DNA from: Stutzerimonas stutzeri
Lineage (GTDB): Bacteria > Pseudomonadota > Gammaproteobacteria > Pseudomonadales > Pseudomonadaceae
Length of the DNA: 64,000 nucleotides
Assembly (NCBI RefSeq): GCF_015291885.1
Contig: NZ_CP036186.1
Location: forward strand, 4,478,001-4,542,000
Direction: 5' to 3'
Shown: positions 36,940-44,911 of the stretch, piece by piece
Position numbering within the stretch: position 1 is the stretch's first letter
Layout: each line of letters starts with the position of its first letter
Notes under the pieces: model-generated
Told to the model about the DNA's origin: nothing
The model's database searches: none
Seen by the model: only the letters and a program-made list of their open reading frames with translations
Made by a program: the position numbers and the translations under genes

Positions 36940-39900
36940 TTACGGCTGGCTGTCCGGGTGGGTCTGTTCATTGGCCCAGAAAGGTTGCTTGGTTTTGCTG
37001 AACTCGGGTTCATCATGCTGTTCAGGGTCGTAACGCAGGACATCGGTTGGCGATGGCGCCGGGAACACCCAGGTAAGATCCTCTCCTTGCAGGATTATCT
37101 GAGCGCGCACAGCCAGGGTGTAAGTCTGCCATCGATGCGGGGGCGTGCGTGGCATGCTCTGCGAAACCGGCACCTCGTAGAACAGCTCCAGCGCATCGGG
37201 GTACAGACGCTGGGCCAGGGGCTGGATAGGGCTGAGGTTATGGCTGCTGGATTGCGTCATATCCCTCGGGCTAAGGCGATGACTGCTGCTACGCAATTGG
37301 CTGACCGCTTGGGTATTGGCACTGCCCAGGGTGGCGGCGAGCCCAGGCAGGTTGCTTTCGATACGTACCTGGGTATTGGCGCGGCGCATCGCATGGTATT
37401 CGGCGGGGTCGAGCAGGCCCATGGCGCCGCTGTGGCGTGCCTGCTCCGGGTTGGCGCCAATGCTGATACGGATGCCGGCAAACAGGCTGACCAGGCGGTA
37501 GAAGGCCTCTTGCGGGTCGTTCCAGAGGTGGGGCACCTTGGCGCTGCGGTTGCTGCCGAAGGGGCCGTTGGTCAGCCATTCCTCGATAGGGCTGTCGTCC
37601 AGCCACCAGACCAGAGCCGCACCCGCCAGAATCAGCAGCAGGGTGGCCCAGCCAACCGGGCCCAGCCCCAGGAAGGTGGCACCGCTGGCGGTAAAGAAGC
37701 CGCCGACTACCCCGACCAGGCCACCCGTGGCCATCAGCCCATAACCCCAGGCGGCGTCGTCGCCCAGGCTGGCTTCATGTAGGGCATCGTAAATGCTGAT
37801 GCCGACGAAGAGCGTGCCGGCGAAGGTTTGGAAGGCCAGTTTGCCGGTCACGTTCGCCAGCCGTTCGCCGAAGAACCTTTGCAGGCGCGGGCCTGGTTTG
37901 AAGAGCACCTTCTCGGCATGCTTGGTCTGAATGTGTTGTACCAGCGGCTGATTGTGCGCGACCTTGCTAGCTAAAAACTCCATAGCGAGTAGTAAGTCTG
38001 CACCGGCACTTACGATCCCGCTCAAAGCACGAAATTTGTTTTTATTACGTTCATTAGAGAGATAAGCCTCGAACTCCGCCTGCACATTAAAAAACTCCAG
38101 AATCAACACGCCAGCCGGAAAGGCCTTGGAGCCGAGCACGCCGCGTGCGCTTCGGCGCCAGCCACGTTCTTGTTGGGCCAGCCGCTCTTGCGCCTGTTTC
38201 AGGGCATTGTTGGCTTCTCTCAGGCGGCCACGTGCGGCTTCCCGGCGTTCTCGCGCCTGCTGGAGGTCGTTCTGTATACGTATCTCTTCGGCAATCTGCC
38301 GGTTCAGCTCACTGATCAGACGGGCGGTACGGTGGTTCTTGGGGATGGCCAGTAACAAGAGCTCTTGTGCCTGCTGGTCGATGTCGGCCCGATTGGCTGT
38401 GCGACCATTGCTGCTGGCTAGTAACTGACCCTCCATATCCAGCAGTTCACCAAAGATCCGACGCGTGTTTTGCGGTGCCGCTGGGAGGTCAGTCAAACCG
38501 AAGAAGTAGTAGTTCTTCTGGTTAGCGGCCGTGCGGCGAATGAACACCATGTCACCGAAGTCCTGTTGCAGCATGCTGCGCAGCAGTTGCAGGTCCTTGG
38601 TATACATCCGGTATTTTGCAGGAAATGCCTCGTTACCCAGCGCTTCTCTTTGCCGGGTAATCTGCTCTTGTTCGCGGCTTAGCTCGCCTTCGCGCTGGTT
38701 TACTTCAACCCGGCTGCGTCTGCTCTCGGTGGCCGCCTGACTGTTCTCGGTCGTTGCGCTGGCGAAGCTTTTCTGTGCCTCTTGCAGAGCGCTGCTCAGG
38801 TTCTCCCATACGGTTATCAGCGCGGCAGCGCCGCTTTTGGCGGAAGGCAGGAGCAGAAAGTCCGGCTGTTGCATCAAGCCTGCGAGCGTGTTGCCTTCCA
38901 GGGTCGCCGGCTCTTCGCCGGGCGGTGCATTGAGCTGCGCCACCTGGTTCAACGCTTCGGCACGATAATGGCCTTCGCCGTTGTTCGGTGTTTGCACCGC
39001 TTGATAGGGCTTGAGCAGGGTGTCGTCGTCCGATTCTGGCCACAACATCCGGTGCAGAGGCTGGCTGGCGCTCTGCGCAATCTTGCATAGCAGTCTCCTG
39101 CCCGCGCTTGTGCGTGGGGCATCGCCTGCCGCCAGGAATGGATCCTGCTGATCGGCCGTGCGCGCCAGGCAGACGAATAGCTGGCTGCAAAGCTGGAAGG
39201 CGCCGGCGTAGTCGAGGCCTTCCAGGCAGAAATGGTCGCCCAGCGCATGCTGGTTGGCTGCCTGTTCCAGCCAGGCGGCGAGGTTGTCTTGTGCGGCTTT
39301 GAGGCAGGTCATGGCCAACTGACGAGCATGCTGGCCCGAACACAGGTCGATCTGTTGGCGCCCCTCTTGGCTGACCTGGCCGATGAAGCGGTGCAGCGGG
39401 TTGCTTTGCCCGCCGATATGGGGTGGAACCATCATGCGCTGAATCAACAATGCCGAGGCGTGATGGGCATGGAAGGTGGCCCGTTGCGCGCAAAGCTGCA
39501 GCACTGCCTGGGCCTGGTTGGTGCGCGCCAGCAGGTGGCGCATGCGGTAGAGGCCATCTTCCACCAGTACACCGGCGATCTGGCGTTTTTTGACCGTGGC
39601 CAGCATGTCGGTTTCAGCCGCAGCGGCCTGCCAGTGTTCACGTTCGTTGGTTGCGCTGCAGACATGCTGGAGGTTCTGTAGCGTATCGCCCAGCTCAACG
39701 GCCCAGGCGCCTGTCTCCGGGCGTAGGTCATCCTGCGTTTGCTGTGAATGCGTTGGTCCTGGGTTGGATTCGCCGCGCTCGTGGTGTTGATGAACCTGCT
39801 GAGCATACTGCTGGCTCTGCGCGGGGTACTGGCCGCTCAGATCGTGCAGATACTTGAGCGGTTGATCGAACAACCATTCGCGGGCGGGCTCACGCGGACG

Positions 39901-40713
39901 ATGGGCGGGGACATTTTGCAGGTAGAAAGCTTGCTGCTGGCTTGGTGCCCGGTAAGTGGTGTTGCCGAAGCTGCGTTCGGCCACGGCCAGGCCCAAGCGA
40001 TTGCAACGGGCGCGACGCAGACGAGCGTTGCGCTCCATGGCGTTCAGGCGAACGGCAGGCCATTGCACTTCGGCATAGGCCACCTCGATATCCGGGGCCG
40101 CGCGGTTGTTCCATCTGGCGGGTAGCCAAATCTCGCTCAGCCCTTTGCCAGTAGCCGTGCGGGCGCCATCTCGAAAGCGGTCGCCATTGCGAAAATCACT
40201 CAGGCGTACGTCGTGATAAGTCGCCTGTCCCTCAGCCTGACGAATCTCCAGTTCACGCCACAGTTTGCCGCGATAGAACAGGTAGATGAAGCCAGGGCGC
40301 ACATGCACGGGATATTCGCGGTGCTGGTGGTTGACGCTGATACCGAGCATGGTGCTCATGGGTACTACAGGGACGATGCAGTTCCACTGCCGCTCACGCT
40401 GGCGCGGAGTAATGCGCGTGTCATCCATCAGCGGCACGCGGATGGGGCTGCCGCGCTCTGCTTCTATCTCCAGCCAGAGATGGCGCTTCGGTTGCTGTTC
40501 CCAGTCCCAGATATGCAGGGTACTGCTCCGCTGAGAATCGGCTACCAGCTCTTGTTTGGCCTGCTGTGTTAGCCACTCCTGCAGCTCATGATTGGTTTCG
40601 TCATAGATCACCACTCGTTGTACCGGCGGGTGATCCTTGCCAATCACTTCGACGATCAGCTTGCCAGCTTCACAGGCCGGATTGCCGGACAGGCTCCCTA
40701 CTTTGGCATTCAT
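36940..40713 (-). CDS. T6SS effector, VasX / BTH_I2691-like, predicted membrane-acting toxin
   Basis: A 1257-residue protein. The N-terminal 300 residues resemble the VasX N-terminal region (VHVRPGFIYLFYRGKLWREL, then LSEIWLPAR). Residues about 640-860 are charged coiled coil. A hydrophobic part follows, with candidate membrane helices near 895, 958, 988-1013 (GLMATGGLVGVVGGFFTASG) and 1016-1036 (PVGWATLLLILAGAALVWWL). No signal peptide or enzyme motif is seen, so a pore- or membrane-disrupting toxin like V. cholerae VasX is the best inference. The ATG overlaps the adaptor stop (ATGA), and three immunity-type genes follow. Delivery through the linked VgrG is expected. Confidence 0.85.
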   Translation of the reverse strand: MNAKVGSLSGNPACEAGKLIVEVIGKDHPPVQRVVIYDETNHELQEWLTQQAKQELVADSQRSSTLHIWDWEQQPKRHLWLEIEAERGSPIRVPLMDDTRITPRQRERQWNCIVPVVPMSTMLGISVNHQHREYPVHVRPGFIYLFYRGKLWRELEIRQAEGQATYHDVRLSDFRNGDRFRDGARTATGKGLSEIWLPARWNNRAAPDIEVAYAEVQWPAVRLNAMERNARLRRARCNRLGLAVAERSFGNTTYRAPSQQQAFYLQNVPAHRPREPAREWLFDQPLKYLHDLSGQYPAQSQQYAQQVHQHHERGESNPGPTHSQQTQDDLRPETGAWAVELGDTLQNLQHVCSATNEREHWQAAAAETDMLATVKKRQIAGVLVEDGLYRMRHLLARTNQAQAVLQLCAQRATFHAHHASALLIQRMMVPPHIGGQSNPLHRFIGQVSQEGRQQIDLCSGQHARQLAMTCLKAAQDNLAAWLEQAANQHALGDHFCLEGLDYAGAFQLCSQLFVCLARTADQQDPFLAAGDAPRTSAGRRLLCKIAQSASQPLHRMLWPESDDDTLLKPYQAVQTPNNGEGHYRAEALNQVAQLNAPPGEEPATLEGNTLAGLMQQPDFLLLPSAKSGAAALITVWENLSSALQEAQKSFASATTENSQAATESRRSRVEVNQREGELSREQEQITRQREALGNEAFPAKYRMYTKDLQLLRSMLQQDFGDMVFIRRTAANQKNYYFFGLTDLPAAPQNTRRIFGELLDMEGQLLASSNGRTANRADIDQQAQELLLLAIPKNHRTARLISELNRQIAEEIRIQNDLQQARERREAARGRLREANNALKQAQERLAQQERGWRRSARGVLGSKAFPAGVLILEFFNVQAEFEAYLSNERNKNKFRALSGIVSAGADLLLAMEFLASKVAHNQPLVQHIQTKHAEKVLFKPGPRLQRFFGERLANVTGKLAFQTFAGTLFVGISIYDALHEASLGDDAAWGYGLMATGGLVGVVGGFFTASGATFLGLGPVGWATLLLILAGAALVWWLDDSPIEEWLTNGPFGSNRSAKVPHLWNDPQEAFYRLVSLFAGIRISIGANPEQARHSGAMGLLDPAEYHAMRRANTQVRIESNLPGLAATLGSANTQAVSQLRSSSHRLSPRDMTQSSSHNLSPIQPLAQRLYPDALELFYEVPVSQSMPRTPPHRWQTYTLAVRAQIILQGEDLTWVFPAPSPTDVLRYDPEQHDEPEFSKTKQPFWANEQTHPDSQP

Positions 40714-41531
40714 CCTTGACTCTCCGAGGGGGCTGGTGTGGCTTCCAGCCAGGATTGCAGTTGCTGCAGACGAAACTGCACCTCGCCCGATGCGATTTGG
40801 GGATGGCTTAGGTGCTGGGGATAAGTGAGCCGGGCTTCGAGGTATGCGCCCAGGCTCTTCTCGTCGTCGAACCCAGAGGCAAGACCCTGCTTCAGATAGC
40901 CCAAGATTTGGTTGAACTCAGCCTGTGAATGCTCCTGCCAGCGCTCATAGGCAACTGCCTCTAGTTGCTGCCGTTCGAGAGCAGCGATCTGCATTTTGTC
41001 GAGTATCAGCCCGCCTTTCGGCGGCGCGCCATGATTGGTCGACTCGCTCCGTAGGGTGCGCCAAAGGCTGATGTTCTCGCTGCGGTCCGCCCAGGTGGCG
41101 CCATGCCAGAACAACTGCTCAATGGGGCCTAGCCAGGCGATAACGGTCTCGGTCGCCGCGAAAAGGTAACTGGCCACCTGTGGGTCGTAATAGCGCAGTA
41201 TCCCCTTACGTTCACCTTCAAACTGCACGACCAGCATCGCGCGCAGATGGGCCAACAGCTCATCAACTGGCCGCCCGGAACTCAACAACACGCCAGGCCA
41301 TTGCTCTGGCGCTTGGCGATACGCCGACAACAAGGGGCTATCCGGCGTCAGTTGTATAAGCCAAGGTCCTTGTTCGACATGAGCGCCCAGCTCGGTATCG
41401 GCAAACAGAGCTTCCGGTCGTGGATCAGGCTCTAGCTGGTAAAGCCGCTGCAGCAACGGCTCATCCAATTCGAGCAGCATGAAGAGCGGGGTAGAAAGAT
41501 TAGGAAGCCCTGCGAGTATCTGTACAGACAT
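40710..41531 (-). CDS. DUF4123 T6SS effector adaptor/chaperone
   Basis: A 273-residue protein of the DUF4123 (Tap/TEC) family, which loads a specific effector onto VgrG without being secreted. The N-terminal half (LFMLLELDEPLLQRLYQLEP, GPWLIQLTPDSPLLSAY) and GILRYYDPQVASYLF are typical. It lies between vgrG and the effector, overlapping the effector ATG by four bases. The ATG with GGGAG upstream is preferred over a TTG one codon earlier. Confidence 0.88.
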   Translation of the reverse strand: MSVQILAGLPNLSTPLFMLLELDEPLLQRLYQLEPDPRPEALFADTELGAHVEQGPWLIQLTPDSPLLSAYRQAPEQWPGVLLSSGRPVDELLAHLRAMLVVQFEGERKGILRYYDPQVASYLFAATETVIAWLGPIEQLFWHGATWADRSENISLWRTLRSESTNHGAPPKGGLILDKMQIAALERQQLEAVAYERWQEHSQAEFNQILGYLKQGLASGFDDEKSLGAYLEARLTYPQHLSHPQIASGEVQFRLQQLQSWLEATPAPSESQG

Positions 41532-41534
41532 CAA

Positions 41535-43682
41535 TCAGCTCCCTAACTGGGCGGCATGACGACAAGGACAGTTGGTCAGCGGGCATTGCATTGGCGTACC
41601 GCCCCGAGGCTTCTGACACAACTCGATTAGCGGTGTATGGCTGAATCTCGCTTGCTTCAGTCGATGTTCAAGCACAGCCCCAGGCACATCCGCATCTGTC
41701 GGACTAACTTGCCCCGGCAATACCGGCGCAGCACCCGAACCTTTGCCCGGGCTTCCCCCCGAGTTCATCCTGATCACCGGCCCGACCATGGTGATCCCAC
41801 TTGCATCCAGCTTGATAAAGCTGCCGGCTGCCTTGAAGGTCAGTTCGCTGCCGGCTTCGAGGACTACTCTCAAGCCGCTGGAGAGGTGAATTTCATTGCC
41901 CGCCTCGATGAACTGCCCGGTGCCGATCTTCAGGTGTTGGCTGTTACCCACGGTGAGGTGGTCGTTGGCGCGGATTTCGGTCTTGCGGTCGGCGTGGGTG
42001 GTGCGGTGTTCTTCGGCCTTGAATTCGCTGTAGCTGTTGGCCTCGACGGTGTCGTGGCGTTCGTGACCGATGCGGATCTTCTGGTCGTGCTCGATGTTCT
42101 CGTCCCAGTCGCGCTGGGCGTGGATATAGATCTGCTCGGCGCCCTTGCGGTCTTCGATACGCAGTTCGTTGTAGCCGCCACCGCCCGGGCTGCTCAGGGT
42201 CTTGAACACCGTGCGGGTCTTGTTCGCCGGAAGGTCGTAGGGGACCTGGTGCTCCTTGTGGTACAGGCAGCCGGTCACCAAGGGTTGATCAGGATCGCCT
42301 TCGAGGAAGGTCACCAGCACTTCCATGCCAACCCGAGGAATGGCGATCCCGCCGTAGCGGTCGCCGGCCCAGCTTGAGCTGACGCGCAGCCAGCAGCTGG
42401 TCTTGTCGTCGGCCTGGCCGTGGCGGTCCCAGTGGAATTGGACTTTTACGCGGCCGTACTCATCGCAGTGGATTTCTTCGCCGGCGGGGCCGGTGACCAC
42501 GGCGGTCTGGCTGCCGAGCACCTTCGGCTTCGGATGGTTCAGAGGCGGCCGGAAGGGGATGTCCCAGGGGGTGGCGGTGAAGTGGTTGCGGTAGCCCTGA
42601 TGGAAGTGGGAGCTGGCACGAGCCCCCTCACCCCAGCCCTCTCCCCATAGGGGAGAGGGGGCCAGTCCCAGTTGAACTGGGGCATTGGTAGTCGACTCCT
42701 CCAACACCTGCGGCTGCTTGCCTTCATGCAGCACTTCGGTGAGCAGCCAGAGCTGGTTCCAGTCGCTGCGGGGGTGTTCGCCGAGCGGGAGGAAGTGCCC
42801 GCTCGCCAGTCGTGGCTGGTCGCTTTCGCCTTCGGCCAGTTCGTAATCATGGCGGTGGCGCTCCAGGGCGCGCTGCGACAGGTGTTTGCCGCGGGCGCGC
42901 TCGGTGAAGCGGCCGGGGTAGTCGTAGTCTTCGAGATCGGGCTGGAAGTCGCTATGGAAAGCGGCCTCCATGGTCAGGCGCGGCTTCTCGAAGTCGTAGT
43001 CGCGGCGGGTGACGCGGCTGGTGCGGGTCTCCAGGCGCAGGCCGAAGCGTTTGATTACCGGCTGGTCGGCGACCAGGCCGCTGTCCTGCTGATAGGCCGT
43101 GGCGGCAAGCTTGGGGAAGACGGTCTGGCCGTCGCCGAACACCAGCACATGGCCGGCAGTGCTGTGCTGGAAGTGATAGTGGATGCCCTCTTCCTCACAC
43201 AGGCGCTGGATGAAGTGCAGGTCGGTTTCGTCGTACTGCACGCAATATTCGCGCGGCGGGTAAATCACTGGGCCGAGCTGGAAGCGGTAGGCATCGGCCT
43301 GGATGCCATGTTCTTCGAGCACTTGGGCGACGATCTGCGGCACGCTGAGGTGCTGGAAGATGCGCTGGTTGATGCGATGGGCAAGATAGGCCAGCTGCGG
43401 CACGAGCGTCAGTCGATAGCGGGTCAGGCGCTTGCCGGACTCACCTTGGGCGGCTTGATGCACCAGCCCGTGGATGCCGCTGCCGTCCGGGGCGAAGGCG
43501 AGGAAGGCCGGGCGATGCAGCAGGCTTTCCAGATCCAGATCGGGGCGCTCGCTGACCAGTTCCAGGTCGAAGCGATAGGGTTGACTGATGGCCTCGCGGC
43601 CCCGGAATTCGAGCACCTTGAAATCATGCTCAATGCCTTCGAGGGAAAGCGTGAAGTGGGCCTGGTTGGCTGGGGCGAACAT
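41535..43682 (-). CDS. vgrG: Type VI secretion tip protein VgrG
   Basis: A 715-residue spike protein with gp27-like (ISQPYRFDLELVSERPDLDL, CVQYDETDLHFIQRLCEEEG) and gp5-like parts (DEYGRVKVQFHWDRHG, WAGDRYGGIAIPRVGMEV), then a DUF2345-like beta-helix. The C-terminal extension of about 60 residues ends in a cysteine-rich CPLTNCPC tail that may dock the adaptor or effector. Residues about 331-357 (LAPSPLWGEGWGEGAR) are a translated genomic repeat inserted in frame between the gp27- and gp5-like parts. It follows hcp on the same strand. Confidence 0.95.
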   Translation of the reverse strand: MFAPANQAHFTLSLEGIEHDFKVLEFRGREAISQPYRFDLELVSERPDLDLESLLHRPAFLAFAPDGSGIHGLVHQAAQGESGKRLTRYRLTLVPQLAYLAHRINQRIFQHLSVPQIVAQVLEEHGIQADAYRFQLGPVIYPPREYCVQYDETDLHFIQRLCEEEGIHYHFQHSTAGHVLVFGDGQTVFPKLAATAYQQDSGLVADQPVIKRFGLRLETRTSRVTRRDYDFEKPRLTMEAAFHSDFQPDLEDYDYPGRFTERARGKHLSQRALERHRHDYELAEGESDQPRLASGHFLPLGEHPRSDWNQLWLLTEVLHEGKQPQVLEESTTNAPVQLGLAPSPLWGEGWGEGARASSHFHQGYRNHFTATPWDIPFRPPLNHPKPKVLGSQTAVVTGPAGEEIHCDEYGRVKVQFHWDRHGQADDKTSCWLRVSSSWAGDRYGGIAIPRVGMEVLVTFLEGDPDQPLVTGCLYHKEHQVPYDLPANKTRTVFKTLSSPGGGGYNELRIEDRKGAEQIYIHAQRDWDENIEHDQKIRIGHERHDTVEANSYSEFKAEEHRTTHADRKTEIRANDHLTVGNSQHLKIGTGQFIEAGNEIHLSSGLRVVLEAGSELTFKAAGSFIKLDASGITMVGPVIRMNSGGSPGKGSGAAPVLPGQVSPTDADVPGAVLEHRLKQARFSHTPLIELCQKPRGGTPMQCPLTNCPCRHAAQLGS
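42626..42681. repeat. Palindromic dispersed repeat inserted in frame within vgrG
   Basis: CCCTCTCCCC-ATA-GGGGAGAGGG (42637-42659) is a perfect ten-base palindrome preceded by CCCTCACCCCAG and followed by the palindrome CCCAGTT-G-AACTGGG (42667-42681). The translated tail SPLWGEGWGEGAR is a widely seen signature of a proteobacterial extragenic palindrome family. The repeat length keeps the vgrG frame open. Confidence 0.85.
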
Positions 43683-43825
43683 CCATGTTCCTCCTGTTCA
43701 GTCCATGTATCGGCGCATGGGCGCTTGCGGAGCCCCGTGTAACACAGGCCGACCGCTCTGGAATGCGCTGTTTCCGCATTCCAGATCGGCAGTACGGCGT
43801 TTTGCCCAGTGCTTCGCAAAAAGCG

Positions 43826-43850
43826 TTCGGCCAGGCGATGCCTGGCCGAA
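43826..43850 (-). terminator. Strong hairpin between hcp and vgrG
   Basis: TTCGGCCAGGC-N3-GCCTGGCCGAA is a perfect eleven-base stem just after the hcp stop, followed on the minus strand by CGCTTTTTG. It probably terminates or attenuates most hcp transcripts, letting Hcp exceed VgrG, or protects the hcp 3' end. Confidence 0.7.
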
Positions 43851-43865
43851 GCAGACCGCGGCGAA

Positions 43866-44384
43866 TCAGCCGGCGATCGGGGTGCGCCAGTCGTCGGAGC
43901 CGGAGGTGCCGGAAACTTCGTGGGTCCAGACGATCTTGCGGTAGGTGAAGTACACGTCTTCCAGATGGGTGAAATGGGACATGTTCGGATCCTGGCAGTT
44001 AGGCATGCGCGACTGCACGTCGACGATCACCGCATCTTCCAGTTCGATGGTGTAGTAGTGCTCCTGCGTGCCGGTCGAGGAGGTGCGGTACCACTCCAGA
44101 CGGCACTTGTTCAGGCGCTCGCCGGAAGTCAGGGCATTGAAGATCAGCGGCGACGACTTGTCGAACACCTTGGTGATCATCAGCGGCTTGTGTACGCGCT
44201 GGCCTGTCGGCTGACCGGACTGCGGGTCACGCGGGATGATGACCTGATGCTGGAAGGCCTGCACCAGGATCTGGTCCTCATGACCTTCCTGGAAGATGTT
44301 GCCAACCGAATCCTCGGTGAAAGTACCGGCAGTGATCAGGCCTTGCTTGGTGCCTTCGAGGGACAGATACGCGGGTGTTGGCAT
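43866..44384 (-). CDS. hcp: Type VI secretion tube protein Hcp
   Basis: A 172-residue Hcp subunit. It begins MPTPAYLSLEGTKQGLITAG and contains GHEDQILVQAFQHQVIIPRD, HKPLMITKVFDKSSPLIFNA and YYTIELEDAVIVDVQSRMPN, all characteristic of the hexameric tube protein. AAGGAG sits seven bases before this ATG; a longer frame adds 13 residues unlike the family. It heads the auxiliary cassette; none of the core sheath, baseplate or membrane T6SS genes is in the window, so the machine must be encoded elsewhere. Confidence 0.96.
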   Translation of the reverse strand: MPTPAYLSLEGTKQGLITAGTFTEDSVGNIFQEGHEDQILVQAFQHQVIIPRDPQSGQPTGQRVHKPLMITKVFDKSSPLIFNALTSGERLNKCRLEWYRTSSTGTQEHYYTIELEDAVIVDVQSRMPNCQDPNMSHFTHLEDVYFTYRKIVWTHEVSGTSGSDDWRTPIAG

Positions 44385-44700
44385 GGGTGCTCTCCTTGTC
44401 TGAAATGAGTGCCGAATGGCCATTTCATAACAACAAACGCTATGCCAATAATAAAAAAATACTTAATTATCAATAAGATATGTAATGTACAACACACGGC
44501 GCAAATAGCAGAAGTGATGCCCAGCACAGAAAGCTGCGCAAGTTCTGGCGCAGTCGTGGCAACAAGTTGCGCAACAGCGCCCGAAGCCCGGCTGGCCACA
44601 GTGCAAACAACTTACCCACAACTTTATCCACAGATCGCCTGTGCAAGAAACTGCGCAGACCATTGCCGTTGGCGCGGCGTCATACCACTTTCCTGAAGGC
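44385..44700. other. AT-rich intergenic region upstream of hcp
   Basis: This gap lies between hcp and the ersA terminator. The part at 44430-44490 is markedly AT-rich and presumably holds the hcp promoter, but I cannot fix hexamers. TTACCCACA (44612-44620) and TTATCCACA (44624-44632) are adjacent DnaA-box-like nonamers. No protein gene is convincing; the open frames crossing this gap lack start signals. Confidence 0.6.
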
Positions 44701-44828
44701 AAAAAAAACCTCGAACTTCATTGGGGGAGGGGGAAGTTCGAGGTCCAAATCCGGACCGCTAGGGCGGGGTCCAGAGATCTGCCAACACTTAACACAACAA
44801 GGAGCATCGAAGGGCTTTTACACCCTTC
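44701..44828 (-). ncRNA. ersA: ErsA-like sigma-22-dependent small RNA
   Basis: Downstream of polA, same strand. An AlgU/sigma-22-type promoter is visible: GAACTT (44857-44862 complement), 17-base spacer, TCAGA (44835-44839 complement). The 5' end then folds as CGAAGGG-N8-CCCTTCG with flanking GCAT/ATGC pairing, followed by a GGACC/GGTCC hairpin. The 3' end is a terminator: CCTCGAACTTC, C-rich 13-base loop, GAAGTTCGAGG and eight T. The roughly 128-base length, promoter class and position beside polA match ErsA of P. aeruginosa (132 nt, an Hfq-associated regulator of algC and oprD). Sequence identity to ErsA was not checked. Confidence 0.85.
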
Positions 44829-44834
44829 GCATGC

Positions 44835-44862
44835 TCTGACCGAAGAGTTGCAATGGAAGTTC
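44835..44862 (-). promoter_or_regulatory. AlgU (sigma-22) type promoter of ersA
   Basis: GAACTT-N17-TCAGA on the minus strand fits the envelope-stress consensus GAACTT-N16/17-TCtgA. It lies six to seven bases before the predicted 5' hairpin of the small RNA. Confidence 0.8.
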
Positions 44863-44911
44863 AACGCGTTCAAAAAAATTTGTCGGCTAACGACATTTTT
44901 CGGCAGTTGGG

